64,000 nt of DNA from Opisthorchis felineus (GCA_004794785.1 SJOL01007351.1:1374627-1438626); one strand, 5' to 3'. Counted from the stretch's first letter, positions 13,701-26,490 are shown. The notes: generated from the letters alone by a model not told the origin. Translations and numbers: made by a program.

Positions 13701-15672
13701 GAATTGAGGATAATGTTATTTTCCAGTCGAGCTGAAAACAGGACCGTGTAATAGGAGAGCAGTTCCCACTGCTTCCTGTAACTTGTACATCTCTCTCAAG
13801 ACCAAGACACAGTAATCTCTCAGTCTACTATCGTATTGCTATGGTTTCCTCTTGATACAGGCGTATTTTTAAAACCTTTAACCGAACTTATCCACTGGCC
13901 TTTTTGTCTAGACATTGGCTAGCCTAATATTCTGAGACCCTGAATTATACGCCGTGCCCATGGAAACGACTTTTGCTAGACGAGTCATACCCCAACAGTA
14001 CATTGTAAAAATTTGAGTAGGAGTGACAAAGCTGTCGGGACAAGAGTGTTTGACGCCGTTTGGCTAATAGCCACATTATCCGTTAAGTTAGCAGTTGCAT
14101 GCTAATTCGTTTCGCATATTCATAAACTATTTAAGGTCACAAGCACGAGGATAGACAGTTTCTAGTTTGACTCATTCAAGAGTGTGATAACGACGGGAAA
14201 CAATGTGATGCATGGCATGAGAACCGTCATGAGTGTTCTGTTCACATTATTCACACACTGAACTGTGTCTAAACAAGTTGACCCTATGTGATAGCCGAAT
14301 GGATATCAATACGTTCGGTTCGACACATGAACTTGGCTTTCTTTTCCAAGTTCGTCAGGTGAAGGAACCCGAAACTGTTAAATTATTAAAATACGAAAAT
14401 TGTTATGCATCAATAAGCTTGGCCTCAGATGCACCACAAAGCAACCCCTATGGGACCGACCTGACAGTTTTGAAAAAATCATATCAAGACAGTTTATGAG
14501 TCTTGCCGAACCCTCATTAACATCAGTTACTGATGATTTTACTGATATACGACTGTTTTGCTCCATCGTTCTTTCTTCTCCACCTTGAATCCCGAGGTGT
14601 ATACAAACAGTTAGCACACGTAGAAAACAAAGTATACTCAGAAAATACCCTGTGGATATTTTATCGGAAAGTAAACATAAATGATCAGAAGGTATGAAGG
14701 AAGGAGAAGTATAAGAATATATGGACAACTAATTGTGGCGTTAGAACAGGAACAAACTTCTCTCAGGACGGCTTACTGGGCTACGGAACAACAGTATTTG
14801 GTGACGAACAGCCTTGAAGTCAAATAACTTTCTTGAAAAATGAATCACGATTATCCCGGTAGTGTCCCCTCCTCCTAAAGAACCATTAGTCGCATCGTTA
14901 TGTCCCGTGATGTTTGGCTTTGGCAGGAGTGGGGACAAGACATTCGAATGATGCACGGCGTGCATAAAATCTGACACCATCATTAGCACGAAACCCAAAA
15001 TTGGTCTCAGGTTATCGAGAGTACCACGTCCTACCAATGGAACGCTGATCTCACTGAGATAAGATTTCGTACTGTAGTGTTCTTTCCAACCACTTTTTTT
15101 TTTACCTAACTGAGCTTTATGAAGCCCAGTTAGGCATGTGAACATTAACTTCATACCACAAATTTACAGTCAGTACCTGGAGACATACGGGTTGACGAAC
15201 TGTGGTTTCGATAATTTCATACACCATCTAGCTAGCTAGAGACAGTTGCAGTCTGCTTGTACCACTAGGTTTTATGTACAAGAAAGCTGTTCTCTCGGAA
15301 CCTTGTTCTAGAATTTCAGGGACCACACACACCGCACACCGTTCCACTGACCAACGGAAAGTACTCATGTGACAGCTAATACGCCTGTTTTTTAACATCT
15401 TACGTGCCAGAGACACTGAACCCCTAGTTAGTGCGCCCTGCTATGACTGTCTGACAAGCCTTGACATCTTTCGCAGTGTCGCTCAGCTACAGTTCAGCTA
15501 GTCAGGAGAGAAATTCATGCGGGAAGCCGTACGGTCAAACGGTAGCGCAGAATTCTGCGAATTCATCGTTAAGGGCCGTCGCCCTTAGTCAAGTGTTCAA
15601 TGCAAAGAACTAAAGATGAGTTACACTGATTTTCACATGTACTTGGTGACAACGGTAAGCTCCAACGTCGAC
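10770..15672 (+). other. Presumed intron sequence after bestrophin exon A; no exon recognised
   Basis: The stretch starts with splice donor GTGAGT. I searched by eye for the next conserved bestrophin blocks (the pattern LQFFFYxGWLKVAE and NPFGxDDDDF) and did not find them here or anywhere up to 46746. Confidence 0.5.
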
Positions 15673-15744
15673 TCCTCGGTAGTATAGTGGTGAGTATCTC
15701 CGCCTGTCACGTGGAAGGCCCGGGTTCGATTCCCGGCCGGGGAG
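15673..15744 (+). tRNA. tRNA-Asp (anticodon GTC)
   Basis: This 72-nt sequence folds as a complete tRNA. The 7-bp acceptor stem TCCTCGG/CCGGGGA has one T-G wobble. There is a D arm, an anticodon stem TCCGC/GTGGA with loop CTGTCAC giving anticodon GTC, a short variable region, a T arm CCGGG/CCCGG with loop TTCGATT, and discriminator G. The internal promoter boxes are intact (TAGTATAGTGG and GGTTCGATTCC). There is no intron and CCA is not encoded, as is normal for eukaryotic nuclear genes. A TTTT run a few bases downstream is a plausible RNA polymerase III terminator. Unlike the tRNA-derived SINEs in this window, it has fully paired arms and looks functional. Confidence 0.96.
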
Positions 15745-16352
15745 CACTCTTTTCGCTTCTTTGCAGAAAAATTCCAGCGAATATAACCTCTAAATCCTCT
15801 AAATTCTGAAACACCGACTTTCCACCACTTACATGGTCTTGTACTTCTTGAGAATATTTGAGCAACCCCCGAATGAGCTGACCACACTCTCACGGGTTCC
15901 ACAACACGATTCTCCGAATTCCTGCTCAATAACCTGACAATCCCGGGACTCGTGCCACAAAACGAAGCCGAATTCCCTGTTAACTCCACGCAACTTAATG
16001 ACCTGACCTGAACCAGGACGCTTTGACAGATGTTAGCAAAGTATCTGTGATACGAACTCTCCTCGTTCCTGCTTGATGCACATAGGGTTGAGGCCAAATT
16101 AACAGGAATATGCATCCTAATGTAAACGGATAGTAAGACGGCACACCAAGGTAATTCTAGAATGTGGAAAAAGGACTCGCACACCAAATGCAGCTAGACC
16201 TATTACACTGGGTGCAAGCCTACCGACGTCCTCTGCTTAGTTCTAATTTCATGCTCACTCATTGTACAGAGTGACCATATTCCTACAGAGAATCCAACAC
16301 CTATGTCAGCTGTCTGTGACGTAAACCTGACGTAAACCTAGACTTAATACAC

Positions 16353-16438
16353 TCATCATCATCATCATCGACAGCATGACATCAGTGTTCAACACCGATG
16401 CTTCACTGCCGTAACTTAATACACTACTACTACTACTC
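16353..16438. repeat. ATC and ACT trinucleotide runs flanking a short spacer
   Basis: (ATC)n occupies 16353-16369 and (ACT)n 16422-16438. Both follow the sequence CTTAATACACT, so the second run sits on the terminal block of hammerhead repeat copy 1. Confidence 0.8.
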
Positions 16439-16740
16439 TTAAGGTTGGTGAAAATTCTTCGACAGCCCAAGACCGGTTTCACCCTTCTTGGGGCTCATCA
16501 GGTAGAATCAGTCCCCGAGTATCCATCAACCTTATGTTCCGATTGAACCCAACTTGCACGAAATTCAATTTATACACTCATTTGCATACCAGTTTGGTTT
16601 TCGTGGGAGACCCATCTGAAACCCAGCTCACTCTCTCTTTTATGATGTTTTCAAGCAACTGAATGTGCTGCACCAGGCCATCTCATGTTTCAGTTAGTGC
16701 GGTATTCGTCTATGCAATGCATCGCGATATCTTGAATATC
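16418..16740 (-). repeat. Hammerhead-ribozyme repeat, copy 1 (nearly full unit)
   Basis: This segment of about 320 bp, read on the minus strand, has the family landmarks in this order: AT-rich GATATTC border, GCACATTCAGTTG, a GAGTCTCCCG-like block, AAATGAGTG, CTCGGGGACTG, the hammerhead core (16465-16507) and CGAAGAATTTTCACCAACCTT. It abuts copy 2 in inverted orientation. An ACT triplet expansion (16422-16438) has replaced the usual ACACTACTCAT end. Confidence 0.8.
16465..16507 (-). ncRNA. Minimal type I hammerhead ribozyme, core intact, helix I weakened
   Basis: The minus strand has CTGATGA, then helix II GCCC-CAAGAA-GGGT (four pairs, one G-T), GAAAC, a two-base loop CG, and the cleavage triplet GTC. 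All catalytic-core bases of the known hammerhead consensus are present. Helix III is only A-U and C-G, as in the minimal ribozymes described from Penelope-like elements and retrozymes. Helix I (TTCTAC/TTGGGC) has lost its first pair next to the cleavage site, so activity is uncertain. Confidence 0.72.
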
Positions 16741-17000
16741 TTAAGGACCAAAATATGAGGCGGCCTGGTGCTGCACATTCAGTTGAAGAAGAACATCACA
16801 CACGAGAGATGTAGCTGGATTCCAGGTGAGTCTCCTGTCAAAACCAAATTGGCATGCAGATGAGTGTACAAATAGAATTTCGTGCAACTTAGGTTCAAGT
16901 AGAACGGTTGACGGAAACTCGGGGACTGCGCCTACGCCATGAGCTCCAAGAAGGGTGAAACCGGTCGTGGGCTGTCGAAGAATTTTCATTAAACCTTGAC
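16741..17000 (+). repeat. Hammerhead-ribozyme repeat, copy 2 (inverted partner of copy 1)
   Basis: This is the same unit on the plus strand: ATGAGGCGGCCTGGTGC, CAGTTG, CATCACACACGAGAGAT, GAGTCTCCTG, CTCGGGGACTGCG, then ribozyme remnant and GGGCTGTCGAAGAATTTTCA. It begins exactly where copy 1 ends, so the two form a head-to-head palindromic pair with arms of about 260 bp. Confidence 0.8.
16930..16972 (+). ncRNA. Hammerhead ribozyme remnant, CUGAUGA box mutated
   Basis: Helix I (GCCTAC/GTGGGC, six pairs with one U-G), GAAAC, the CG loop and GTC are intact, but the conserved CTGATGA reads GCCATGA and helix II carries one change. The copy should be catalytically dead, yet it preserves the parts that copy 1 has lost. 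Confidence 0.65.
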
Positions 17001-20000
17001 TTATTTATTCAGAAAATCCCAGGGGGGGGCTAAAAATTGTCATGCCCAGGAATGCGATTTTCTGATCCTTACCAAACTTTCATTATGAGAGCACGGTTTA
17101 GTTGTGTCAAGTTCTGACAGCCCAAAACTGGTTCGGAAATAGGTGTAAGATTCTTCGGGAGGACGCTGATACAGTGCTCGGTATGTTCAGGCCGGGGAAC
17201 AGACATTGTTTTCAGGCAACTGGTCATAGAGGCGGAATCCACCAGGTTTCATTGACCTTTGATTGCACAGAATGTTCTTCACGCTAACTAAATATCACGC
17301 TCAACCCTAATTTTTTGTACGAAGAACTTTGACTACTGTACTAACCATCACCTATCCGATAGGTGATCGATATTTTTGTAGGGACCGTTTTGATGGGATA
17401 AAGCATACAAAATATTTGAACTTGGCATCTTGCACAATTTTTTTATTCTGGGCCTGGAAGGGTTGCATAGACTTGCATAGTCCATGAATATGCTATTTTT
17501 AGTTGCAAGAATTTGCTGTCAGACGTGCCACTTTCGGTTGTTTATGTTTTTTTGTTTTGGTTTCAGTGGGCACAAATCACGCCCCTCAAATCTTGTGTAA
17601 CGTTCTACCAGTACTTGGTATATTTTGTCGTATCGTCTGCCTTCTGTGGAGTGATTGGGTTATCCCTACAAATGTACCCCACAGGCAGTAACTAAAAACG
17701 CAAAAACGGGTGTGTTAGCCTATGCGGGAGCCTGTAGTTTTAACGACTCGCCGAAATGTTTTAAAATGTTACCCATCAAGTCAGATTCTTTAAGCTTTAA
17801 CAGAAACAAACCATATTCTGTATGAAAGCATGAAAGAGCTACATCAAGGCATTTACTAGCATCTATTGTGTCAGCTAACTCCTAAAGTGCCTGTGAGAAA
17901 TTGGAGGCTCTTCAAGAGCCTTGCGAGACAATCCCGGACTATCACCTTGGGTAGGTTGTCCGCGAAACATGACGACACCATATGTCTAACAATGCCTTTC
18001 TGCCAGTCGGAGGATAAACGTGCGGCATCAAAGGAAAGGTAGGCATACTAGAAGTGCATTTCATTTGGTCCTGGTGTAAAATTCAGGTCAAAGCCTTGAT
18101 GCAGATTTCATTCAAGTTGCTGATTCTCCAAGTGCGCTGGAAATGTGTATCCACCGAAATGCACTCTTTATACACATCAGTAGGTCATTATACCGCTTAC
18201 TCATACCCTTCCTTGAACGAATGTTTTCATAGTGAACTGATGCACCCGAACACAAGCGAAGAAAGTATTTTTTCATCATAGAAGAGCACCTGGTATCTGG
18301 TTAAGGACCAACCCTGAGAAGAGACTGAATGTATTGAATGCCTTGGAAGACTTCCTCAGATTCATTTCCATAAAGCTTTGTTCAAAACGACGGCACCAAA
18401 TGGTAAATTTCGACCAATCTGATTCCGAAAGTGACAGATCTACTCCGTGGACACACCCACCCCAAAGTTGAACATTTCATTTACCTTGAAAGTCCCGTTG
18501 CCTTTTTCTCTTACCAAGTCGAATGGAGTTAGTTATTTCAGAATAAGATGGCAATTCTTCCATGGCCTCTCTGTGGGCTCTCGCTGAGTGACAGCAAAAG
18601 AAGTCATTGTTCCTCCATAAGTGTAGCCAAGCAGATCTTACCAGTGTGGCGCAAATGGCAATTACATCAGTAAATGCGAAACAGGAGCGACGTCTGAGAG
18701 AGATGGACAAAGTAGGGATGTCTGTGCAGGGCAGAACCTTCCGTGAAACAGGCAGTTTTGTCCAGCATTAGTAGTGTATTCTGTTGCAGATAACGTCTTA
18801 CTCTCATTGACTTCATCAGTTTAGAGATCAGTTCACTATTTATGCCCCTTTTATCCTAACTGCGAAAGATTCTTCATTTATGCAGTCATCTGGCAACTGA
18901 GAAATTTAAAAACTGTCCCAAACTTTAGCTTGCTACTGTATAGTGGATCCTAGCTCTAGAGCATATCATTCTGGGGGGTATTCGTGACTTCCTTCCTCAA
19001 AATACCCAATTTTGGGATCTGAGGCAAGGTTCAAGCTGTGATGGAACAGCGCATGTTGCGTTCGTCAGCACGAAGTCCGCTAGTGATGTAGGCAGTGGCG
19101 AAGCAAGTCTGGCGGTCAGCGACTCCAATAGACGGCCACCGGATTAATTCAATGGTGTTGTTCCTAACTCGAAAAGAACATAAATCTTGGAAGTTGGAAT
19201 ACCCCTGGCGGCACATTGGTAGATGACACAACGATAACGGCAATAGTTGGTCGGCTTGCTCCCTTGCATTCAGGCACACCATGCCGCCAATCTTGAATCA
19301 GTGAATGAGGCCGAGGAGAAAGGGTTTTTCTAGCCATATATATCGGGAGGAGTTTTTGGGCGACCACGAAAAACGTTTCAGAGAAAAGGCCTTGAAAAGT
19401 CCCAGAAAGAGCGAATAACGTTGACTACTTATAAGTAGTTGAACATATAAGCAAGTATTGAGACGCAGTCGAGCGACGGCTGAGAAAACAGGGTGGCGAA
19501 GAGTCGACCTCAGTAACGTCACATCAGACAAATACAGTGAACAAAACTAGATTAAATCGGTTTTCAGTGTAGCCGTTCGCATGAAGAGAGGCATACTGTC
19601 CATCCAAATGGCAATCGCTTTGGCTATTTGGAATGGTTGTTAGCCAACTGGCTTTTGGTGATTTCATTACCCAATGGACTATGGCAGAAATGACCCGGTG
19701 GTTTGTACCGATCAGGTGATGACTGATTGCATTTGGCCACTAAGGGCATGTATGTTCAGCTGTGCTGCACTGAACGCTCGGAAGAGGCATGAGGAGATGG
19801 TCAAGTAGTTGTAAATGAAAGTTTGCAAACTTATTTCTTATTTCCTCTTAAGAATAGGCTTATTTAAAAGGCTAAAGAATGATAGTGTGCCGTTCCTGTG
19901 AGAACGCCCTGTGAGACAGCCAAAAGATGAACGGCGCAAAGCAAACACACTTTGTGTCCACCTTTCAGTTGCCGCTGAGCAACAATGGCATCAAACATAA

Positions 20001-22299
20001 AAGCGGACTGGTAATTCGGCCAACGTTTGGAAGCACAGCTCACTGGGTCTAATCGCAACATCGTACACAATACACACAAGCCTGTTGAAACCAAACACGG
20101 TTACCTAAGTCTAGTGAAGTTTTGTGAATACCCATTGAATGGTTTTACGAGTGATGGTGCCAGCTTTAGTGAACTTGGCCAACTATATTTTAATTGCGGA
20201 AGATGACCTTAAAAGAAACCCATAGGCCTGACTAGTAAACGATCTCGAGGATGTACTTTATTTACAATTCGATTCGATTCCTCGTTACCTGTCGAACCCG
20301 TAGATGTATATCTGCTTATCTGCTTAGAGGTTGACTTTAAACTCACCAAAAAAGCGAGTGGTCTAAAGACACTAATGACTTTAAGTACATTTTTTGTCAT
20401 TTTTATCTAGCAACGCTAATCTTCAGATTACTGTGTTCAAAGGGCGAGTTTGTGTACCTGGAAATCCCCCGTCTCTTCAAGCTGATCGACGCACCGGCTA
20501 CTTCGAGTCCGTATGACTAAACGAACCTTTGAAAAGTTAATATGTCCGAAATCAGGAGGTTCATTTGCTAATAACCTACATTTGCTTTTTCATCACCCCG
20601 TACGGCTTGTCCAAATTTCAAATTCGTGAGTTATTTTGTTTTTGGTTCGATTAGGCCGCGATGTCACATATGCGATGGGGCCTCACACATAACTAATTGA
20701 ATTCCGTGAAGTAAGTACAACATCTAGACAACCCCAGTTTATGTAATACAGTTGTGCATTATCAGAGTAGTCTCCCGCGATACTTTTCAACCAAACTAAA
20801 CTATTCCTCTCGAAGCAGTCATCTGGTGGCCTGGGTCGTTACAATGGGAGTCATAGCCGCATGAATGAGCTGTTGTTGAGCGATATAACAGTGCTATCAT
20901 GATTGGCGGCAATAACTGCTTGTGGTGGGTTCGGCTGTTGACCTCATTTGTCATTATAAAGGCTGTTAGTGCATTCAAACATCTAAATCAACGGAAATCA
21001 TTTACCACTGCAGACGTTATTCCTGTGTGCTATGTATGTAAAAGGACGATTCCCGCTTGGGACCGATGGGATCGAAATCGTCAATCATCCGTTGGCAACA
21101 AATTTACAGGGCTGGGATAATGTAAACCCTAAAGAGGGGAGGTTCATATTTGCGGGGGATGGAGCGAAATGATGGGAATAATCTATTCATCAGTTATGTT
21201 CCCGATCAATTTGTGACAAGTAAGCCTATCTTAATGGCAAGAATTAGCCATAAAGCTGTTGTGCACGCTTTAGCGGCGAAGGAACCATCCGACCGCATCC
21301 ATACTGAGGGCATTGCAAAGTGACTGAAGCTCATCAGTCTTTATTCCCACAGCTCCAGTTGTGAACAGTTGGGGCACAGTAACCTGTGTGTCTCACTGGT
21401 CAGGCCACAATTTTGTGTACTACATGCGACTGTAGTTTCATCGTCACGCCAAGTGAAGATAGAGCTCGTCTACTCGTGAAGACTGCACTAGTCAGTTTGT
21501 TCCCATCCCTTTGGGTTTCGGAATCCGTTCCAAAAAAACTACGATTAAGAGCAAGATGAAAGCACTCTCTTATGATCGCACGGAAACCGGGAACTATGGA
21601 CGCAACAACAACACAACCTCCAGTTTGGTTTTAGGCAGCACCATTTAAATAGCTAGTACAAGGGTGAGGTTGCGTCTATAAGTTCTTCCGAAGTGGACGA
21701 ACCCGTGAGTTGAGTGAACTGCTCACTTGAAAGCAAACGAAGCATTTGGTACTGTGGCCTCCAAAAACTGGTCCTGTAAGCAAAGGATTTTTTGTGCATG
21801 TGGGGACTGCTTTCGAAATCATGCCCACTGTAACAAACATATGCACAAAAAGGCATAAAGATCATCAAGCGCATCACTGACAGCAAAATCAGTGTAAAGC
21901 ACCGGTGCTTCTTTGCCGTACAACCATGTTAATTTCTCCACATAAGGCCCCGTGGTGAAAAAAGAGGATATTTTCGACGAGAAGGGGATTCTAACAGCTC
22001 TTTTATAGGTAACCGAACTTCCCACACTTCTATCCGTCTGAAGAGAATCCGATACCAAGAATTCCACTTGCAATAATTCGCAGTCACGTCTTGCTGCTTC
22101 ATCAATCCGGCATAGCATGGACCGCATGGAAGGCGACTCACAACAATCAGATGCAGATTTCGTAACTTTCCCTGTGTCACCCAAACCAAATGTCAAATAC
22201 AACAAATTTCAGGGTAGGTGACGTTTTTTGTTATTTACCACTGGAAGATGAAGTTTTCGCATGGTACTCATTAACTGGTGCAGGAGAATATCATAAAAG
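17001..22299. other. No recognised gene other than the weak exon candidate at 17567
   Basis: A faint hammerhead-repeat trace may occur near 17115-17140 (GACAGCCCAAAACTGGTTC). Otherwise nothing was recognised. Confidence 0.5.
17567..17695 (+). CDS. Candidate terminal exon with one membrane segment, unknown protein
   Basis: A strong acceptor (a T-rich run from about 17540 ending GGTTTCAG) is followed by 42 codons and a TAA. The translation WAQITPLKSCVTFYQYLVYF leads into a hydrophobic stretch, then LSLQMYPTGSN. It could be the end of a membrane protein. No donor partner or upstream exon was identified, and no polyadenylation signal is close behind. Confidence 0.28.
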   Translation, partial: WAQITPLKSCVTFYQYLVYFVVSSAFCGVIGLSLQMYPTGSN

Positions 22300-22490
22300 A
22301 GGGATTCAGCTGAATTCATTAGAGTCTCCCGTCAACACTAACTTAATCTGCAAATAGGTGCATTTCGTCAAATAGCTTTCAGACAGAACATGAGATTGAC
22401 GGGGGCTCGGGGACTACGCCCATCTGATGGGCGTGAGCTGCCGACGGTTTTTCGTCAACCTTATGAGTAGTGTTTTCTGTCGAGAAAATA
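22300..22490 (+). repeat. Hammerhead-ribozyme repeat, copy 3 (ribozyme core deleted)
   Basis: Family blocks GAGTCTCCCGTCAACAC, CTGCAAATAGGTGCATTTCG and GGGGCTCGGGGACT are followed by a rearranged CATCTGATGGGCGTGAGCTG. Then come TCGTCAACCTTATGAGTAG and a TTCTGTCGAGAA end. GAAAC and the cleavage triplet are missing. The end here extends into the ATGAGTAGTGT block that follows the ribozyme in other copies. Confidence 0.65.
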
Positions 22491-25239
22491 GGACGTTCAT
22501 CATACAAGTAATTTGGTTATCCACAGATGTATTGGTCATCTAGTTGAGAGGAAGGAACCCATGTCGGACGGTAAAAAGCCAACAAAAAGCATTCAGGAAG
22601 ATAAATTTTGCACAACAGCTGGCACTCAACCTCCTCCCAAAACATTTTTCGCATCCAATCCAGTCGGTCCTACCGGTTGTGATTGCCTTGGTGCCAAAGT
22701 TGTATTCCGTTCTCATTTCTTTATTTCTAATTTTGAGATGCTTGTGTGCGGACTGACCGAAGTGCCTCCCTGAGAAGTAAAAAGGCTGCTTATCAAACAG
22801 ATATCTCATTCATATTGTGTTGAAGTTCCTCTTAGCCTGAAATCTCCTTGGTTAGGCCGGTAAAAGTGTTTGACTTGGATCATTATTCGACATTGGCTTG
22901 ACCATAGGAACATTTGCTTGGCTTGGGAAGCAAGACGTGGGGTCCAACGCCTAACCAAAGTATCCTAAACAATTAGTGATGCTCTATACCCCAAGACGTA
23001 GTGCGATAGACCTAAAAATACTGCAGTTTGTTTACATAGCCACCGGCAATGTATCGATATGTTGGTAGCTCGGGCGCGGTAACTGGTTGTAAACCAAGTG
23101 GCTACCGATCTGTTCGCTGAGCCTGGCGAATTTCTTGAGAACTTTTCGTCACCAATTGTAGAGACATTATCAGTGCGCGGTTGGTTGGGTAAGGAGGAAG
23201 TACCCAAGTTCGGCCACCTGATCTACAATCAATTACGTTGCCATTTCAACGGATTATTCCTTCTGATTTGTCCCACTTGATATGAAGGTAGCTATTTATG
23301 CCGGCATATAGCAGCCACAACCCGCAAGAAAACTACTTTAATTAGCTCAAAGCCGCCCTTGTGATGGAATTTACTCCGTCCGGATGGGCCAAGTTTTTAA
23401 CATTTTTACCTCCGCTTTAAACTACTCACATCAGATAAAGTAGCGTTTTACAATATTCTCTCCATTGTACCAGTTCCGATGAAACATGCATTGTGCAAGA
23501 TAATCAAAACAGATACTCATGTGACAAATGCATGCTCACACAAAAATACTCGTACTTTTGTCAGTAAATACCTATTCCTGTTGATTGTAAGTCGCGTAGA
23601 ACTGGTGGATTTTATTTGCAGAGCCGAGTGACGTGCTGTGTTTGGCAGTCGTGGTCGAATGCGTTTAGAAGTATCTTAAGGGCCCCTGGCATCGCACTCT
23701 GTGGTTTCTGTATGACGTATCACCACCGGCAACGTGTCTTATGGAAAGCCTAATCTATGCTGGTAGATTAATCCGTTGTCATTTTTAGTTTCAGCTACCT
23801 AGGTGACAGCATTATTCCCGAACCCAAAATGAAAGAAGCACTCTATAATGGTTACAAATCAACTGGCTGGGGTAAACACTTGATTAGACTGGGTCATAAG
23901 GTTGGAATAACCTGCAAACGTCACGTCTTGCTTGACCAGTAGTGTATAAACTGGAAAAAGTGATCATAACAGTCAAAATTTTGCTATTGTGGATAATTGT
24001 GCTGTCAAGCCTGCCCGAGGAGTAGGCGAAAGTTCCGAGTGCTGGATTCGGTTGTTTTTAGCCGACGAGCTTGTTCACACCATAATACAATATGTCCCAA
24101 ATCTCGGGTTCGATCACAACGCTATTGTGATACTTGGATTAGAATTACGGTGGCAACATAGCTGCTATCATGTGCGATGGTTAAGCTGGATTGGGGTTTC
24201 AGAGATTTTATGTTGACAATAAGTACACCTTGTCTTGATGGAATACATTCTGGTGAAATTCATATTGCTGTTTTCGGCAACCTTATACATAGCATTCATG
24301 TTTGCATTCCTCTCACCCAAACATGCCCCTTTTTTCCTGGTTGAATTAATCTGGTCAACCCACACCAAAGTGGGAAGCACTGGACTACAGTTTTGCTGTT
24401 ATTGGAGCTCAACAGCAGTGCATGTCGTCGGCCGATACAGAACAGGAAGAGGACTGTTCAAACGTGAATTCCAAAAATCCAGTAGACACCTGCGGTCACT
24501 TATTGGCGGAGTCATCCACCAGGACAACACATCTTTTTTCCTCCGAAACTGTCTTCTTTTCTACAGGGAGGAAATGTGCTTTATGGTGAATTTGAAGGTC
24601 CTTTTGAAGTGCTTGTTTGAAGAGCCTGTGCGACAAGCCAAACTGACTGGAACAAATGCGTGAAATGATTAGTGATGTTACCTCCGTCCTAAAGGCATTT
24701 CTTGCCACCGGAGGGCCGCAACGTTCATTTGTTCCACTTCACGCTTCCCCACATTAGTTTCACTGAGACTAACCTAATAAAAATACGAAGGGACAGCTTG
24801 TCCAACTTTTTGTGTACATCCACTGTACATTCACCCTGGACATATGGGGCTGAAAAATAGCAATAAGACAATGGTCTGGTGAAATATGAAACTATCTATC
24901 GTTTCACTTCGGTCACAGCCAGGGGATAAATTAGGTAAAAAAAGCTGGATTGACTGAACACACACACACTGAACATAACTATGAAACTTCCCATAAAAAT
25001 GTTTTTGTTCTGGATACGTGAACGGCGATAATAAACGCAGGAAGTGGCTGTTGCAACCAAAACGAGTGATGCGCAGTACCAGAGACTAAGAGGGGTAAAA
25101 CAAACAGTTCTAAATTCCTATGGTGTACTTTTATTGTAAGACGTCAATTCACAAAAACGTGCGAACTTCGACGGTCGTTACTCGCCTGCAACAAGTAATA
25201 TGATTGGAGTCTGGGGGTGCAAAATAGAGGCAGACTAGA
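22491..25239. other. No recognised feature
   Basis: Open frames such as 24235-24663 (plus, partly hydrophobic) carry no motif I know. Confidence 0.5.
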
Positions 25240-25405
25240 CGTAATACGCTACTCACAAGGCTGCTGAAAACTCTTCGACAGCCCACGACCGGTTTCGCCC
25301 TTCTTGTGGTTCATCAGGTAGGCGCAGTCCCCGAGTTTCTGTCAACTTTATGTTCTACTTGAAACCAAATTGCACGAAGTTAGCGAAATACACTAATTTG
25401 CCAAC
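25240..25405 (-). repeat. Hammerhead-ribozyme repeat, copy 4 (half unit)
   Basis: The minus strand runs from TTGGCAAATTAGTG through TTTGGTTTCAAGTAGAACAT, CTCGGGGACTGCG, the ribozyme (25281-25323) and TGTCGAAGAGTTTTCAGCAG to GAGTAGCGTATTAC. It holds the most complete helix I and cleavage site together with an intact CTGATGA box. Confidence 0.78.
25281..25323 (-). ncRNA. Minimal type I hammerhead ribozyme, best-preserved helix I and core
   Basis: On the minus strand, helix I GCCTAC pairs with GTGGGC after the cleavage site (six pairs, one U-G). CTGATGA, GAAAC, the two-pair helix III with CG loop and GTC are all exact. Helix II (ACCA-CAAGAA-GGGC) has lost its outer and inner pairs and keeps only two C-G pairs. 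The fold is therefore recognisable but may be slow or inactive. Confidence 0.72.
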
Positions 25406-26274
25406 CAACCACAGGCGGACTATGTTCGAATACGTGAGACAGCCATACGTGAACAAAGCTGACTGTAAAGGGCGTAAAATCCTCAAGCAGAATGGGTCTA
25501 ACAAGCAAGCACCACTTTGTGTGTGCGTACTAAGCACGCAGGTGAGCGGGTTAGCAATGGTGGTAAAGGTGTGAAAAATTTAAAATGCCCTGAAAGAAGG
25601 AGGGTGAGGTAGCTTCCCTGGGGAATTAAGAGCTGGGCAAACAATAAAGATATGTGATTATTTATTGTTGGAAAGTGTTGGTTTGTCCACGCACATACAA
25701 TCTGATGAGCGTGTTGCAGCACATATAGGTGGATACAATTATTCAAAGGCACTGAAGACCTGTGCGGATATCGAGTAGGTCGTATGAATATTTTGGTTAG
25801 GTTTTTGTCCTCTAGACTATTCCAACGGATCAATGTTTTCATTTGACTTGATTTGGGGACTGCCTTCAGCTTACATTGATATTCACTCATTCTGTCCGTT
25901 ATGCTTCACCGGCTTATATACGTTTTATATACATGTGCTGAATTTCTGTGGCTCAGATATATGTAGTTTGTAGGTAACTGGTCACTGGTCACGTCTACAA
26001 ATCTCAGTTAAATATATGATCAAACTTCCAGGTGAGCGACTTCAATTCTTTCGTAACGTGACCATGATTAGCGCTGTGGCTGATAAGCATGCATTCTGCA
26101 TCACCTTACTCCTGGGTTCGTCTTTCATGAAAGTCTGTTCCCTGTCCGCAATTTTCTCAAGGTTCAGAATATCGTTTTTGTCTTGGGCGGGAAATGAACT
26201 AACAAGACACCACTGAGTGGTCTACATATGAGGGTGAAACCCTTACTTTTGTTGGGGTCATTGGATCGATCCCT

Positions 26275-26490
26275 ATAGAATCTTCGTCTTGTAAGTGAAG
26301 CCAATCTTTGCTGAGAGACCGAGAAGCACTGTACAACTATTCTATCCCTATTGAGAATCGTCAGCAGTGCGCTCCAGGGGGATTCGAACTCTCAGGTAGT
26401 GATTTGAGCATCTGACCTTTGCGATACGAGTGACTGTTCAGCACCGTGATTAACTCGCACCTAGACAGGATATGGCACCACCCATCCTTA
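26275..26490 (-). mobile_element. tRNA-derived SINE, family 3, second copy
   Basis: The minus strand has GAGAGTTCGAATCCCCC (B box). The ends match 6545-6755: AGACAGGATATGGCACCA and TTGTAAGTGAAGCCAATC with GAGAAGCACTGTAC. A partial tail of the same family may lie at 50580-50615. Confidence 0.72.

Noticed and set aside
15633..16187. 184-codon minus-strand open frame
   Set aside because: It runs antisense through the tRNA-Asp gene and shows no protein motif, so it is chance.
21819..22205. 128-codon minus-strand frame that could be a terminal exon
   Set aside because: A moderate acceptor (GGTGACACAG) exists, but two other frames are also open, no donor partner was found, and the sequence matches no family I know.
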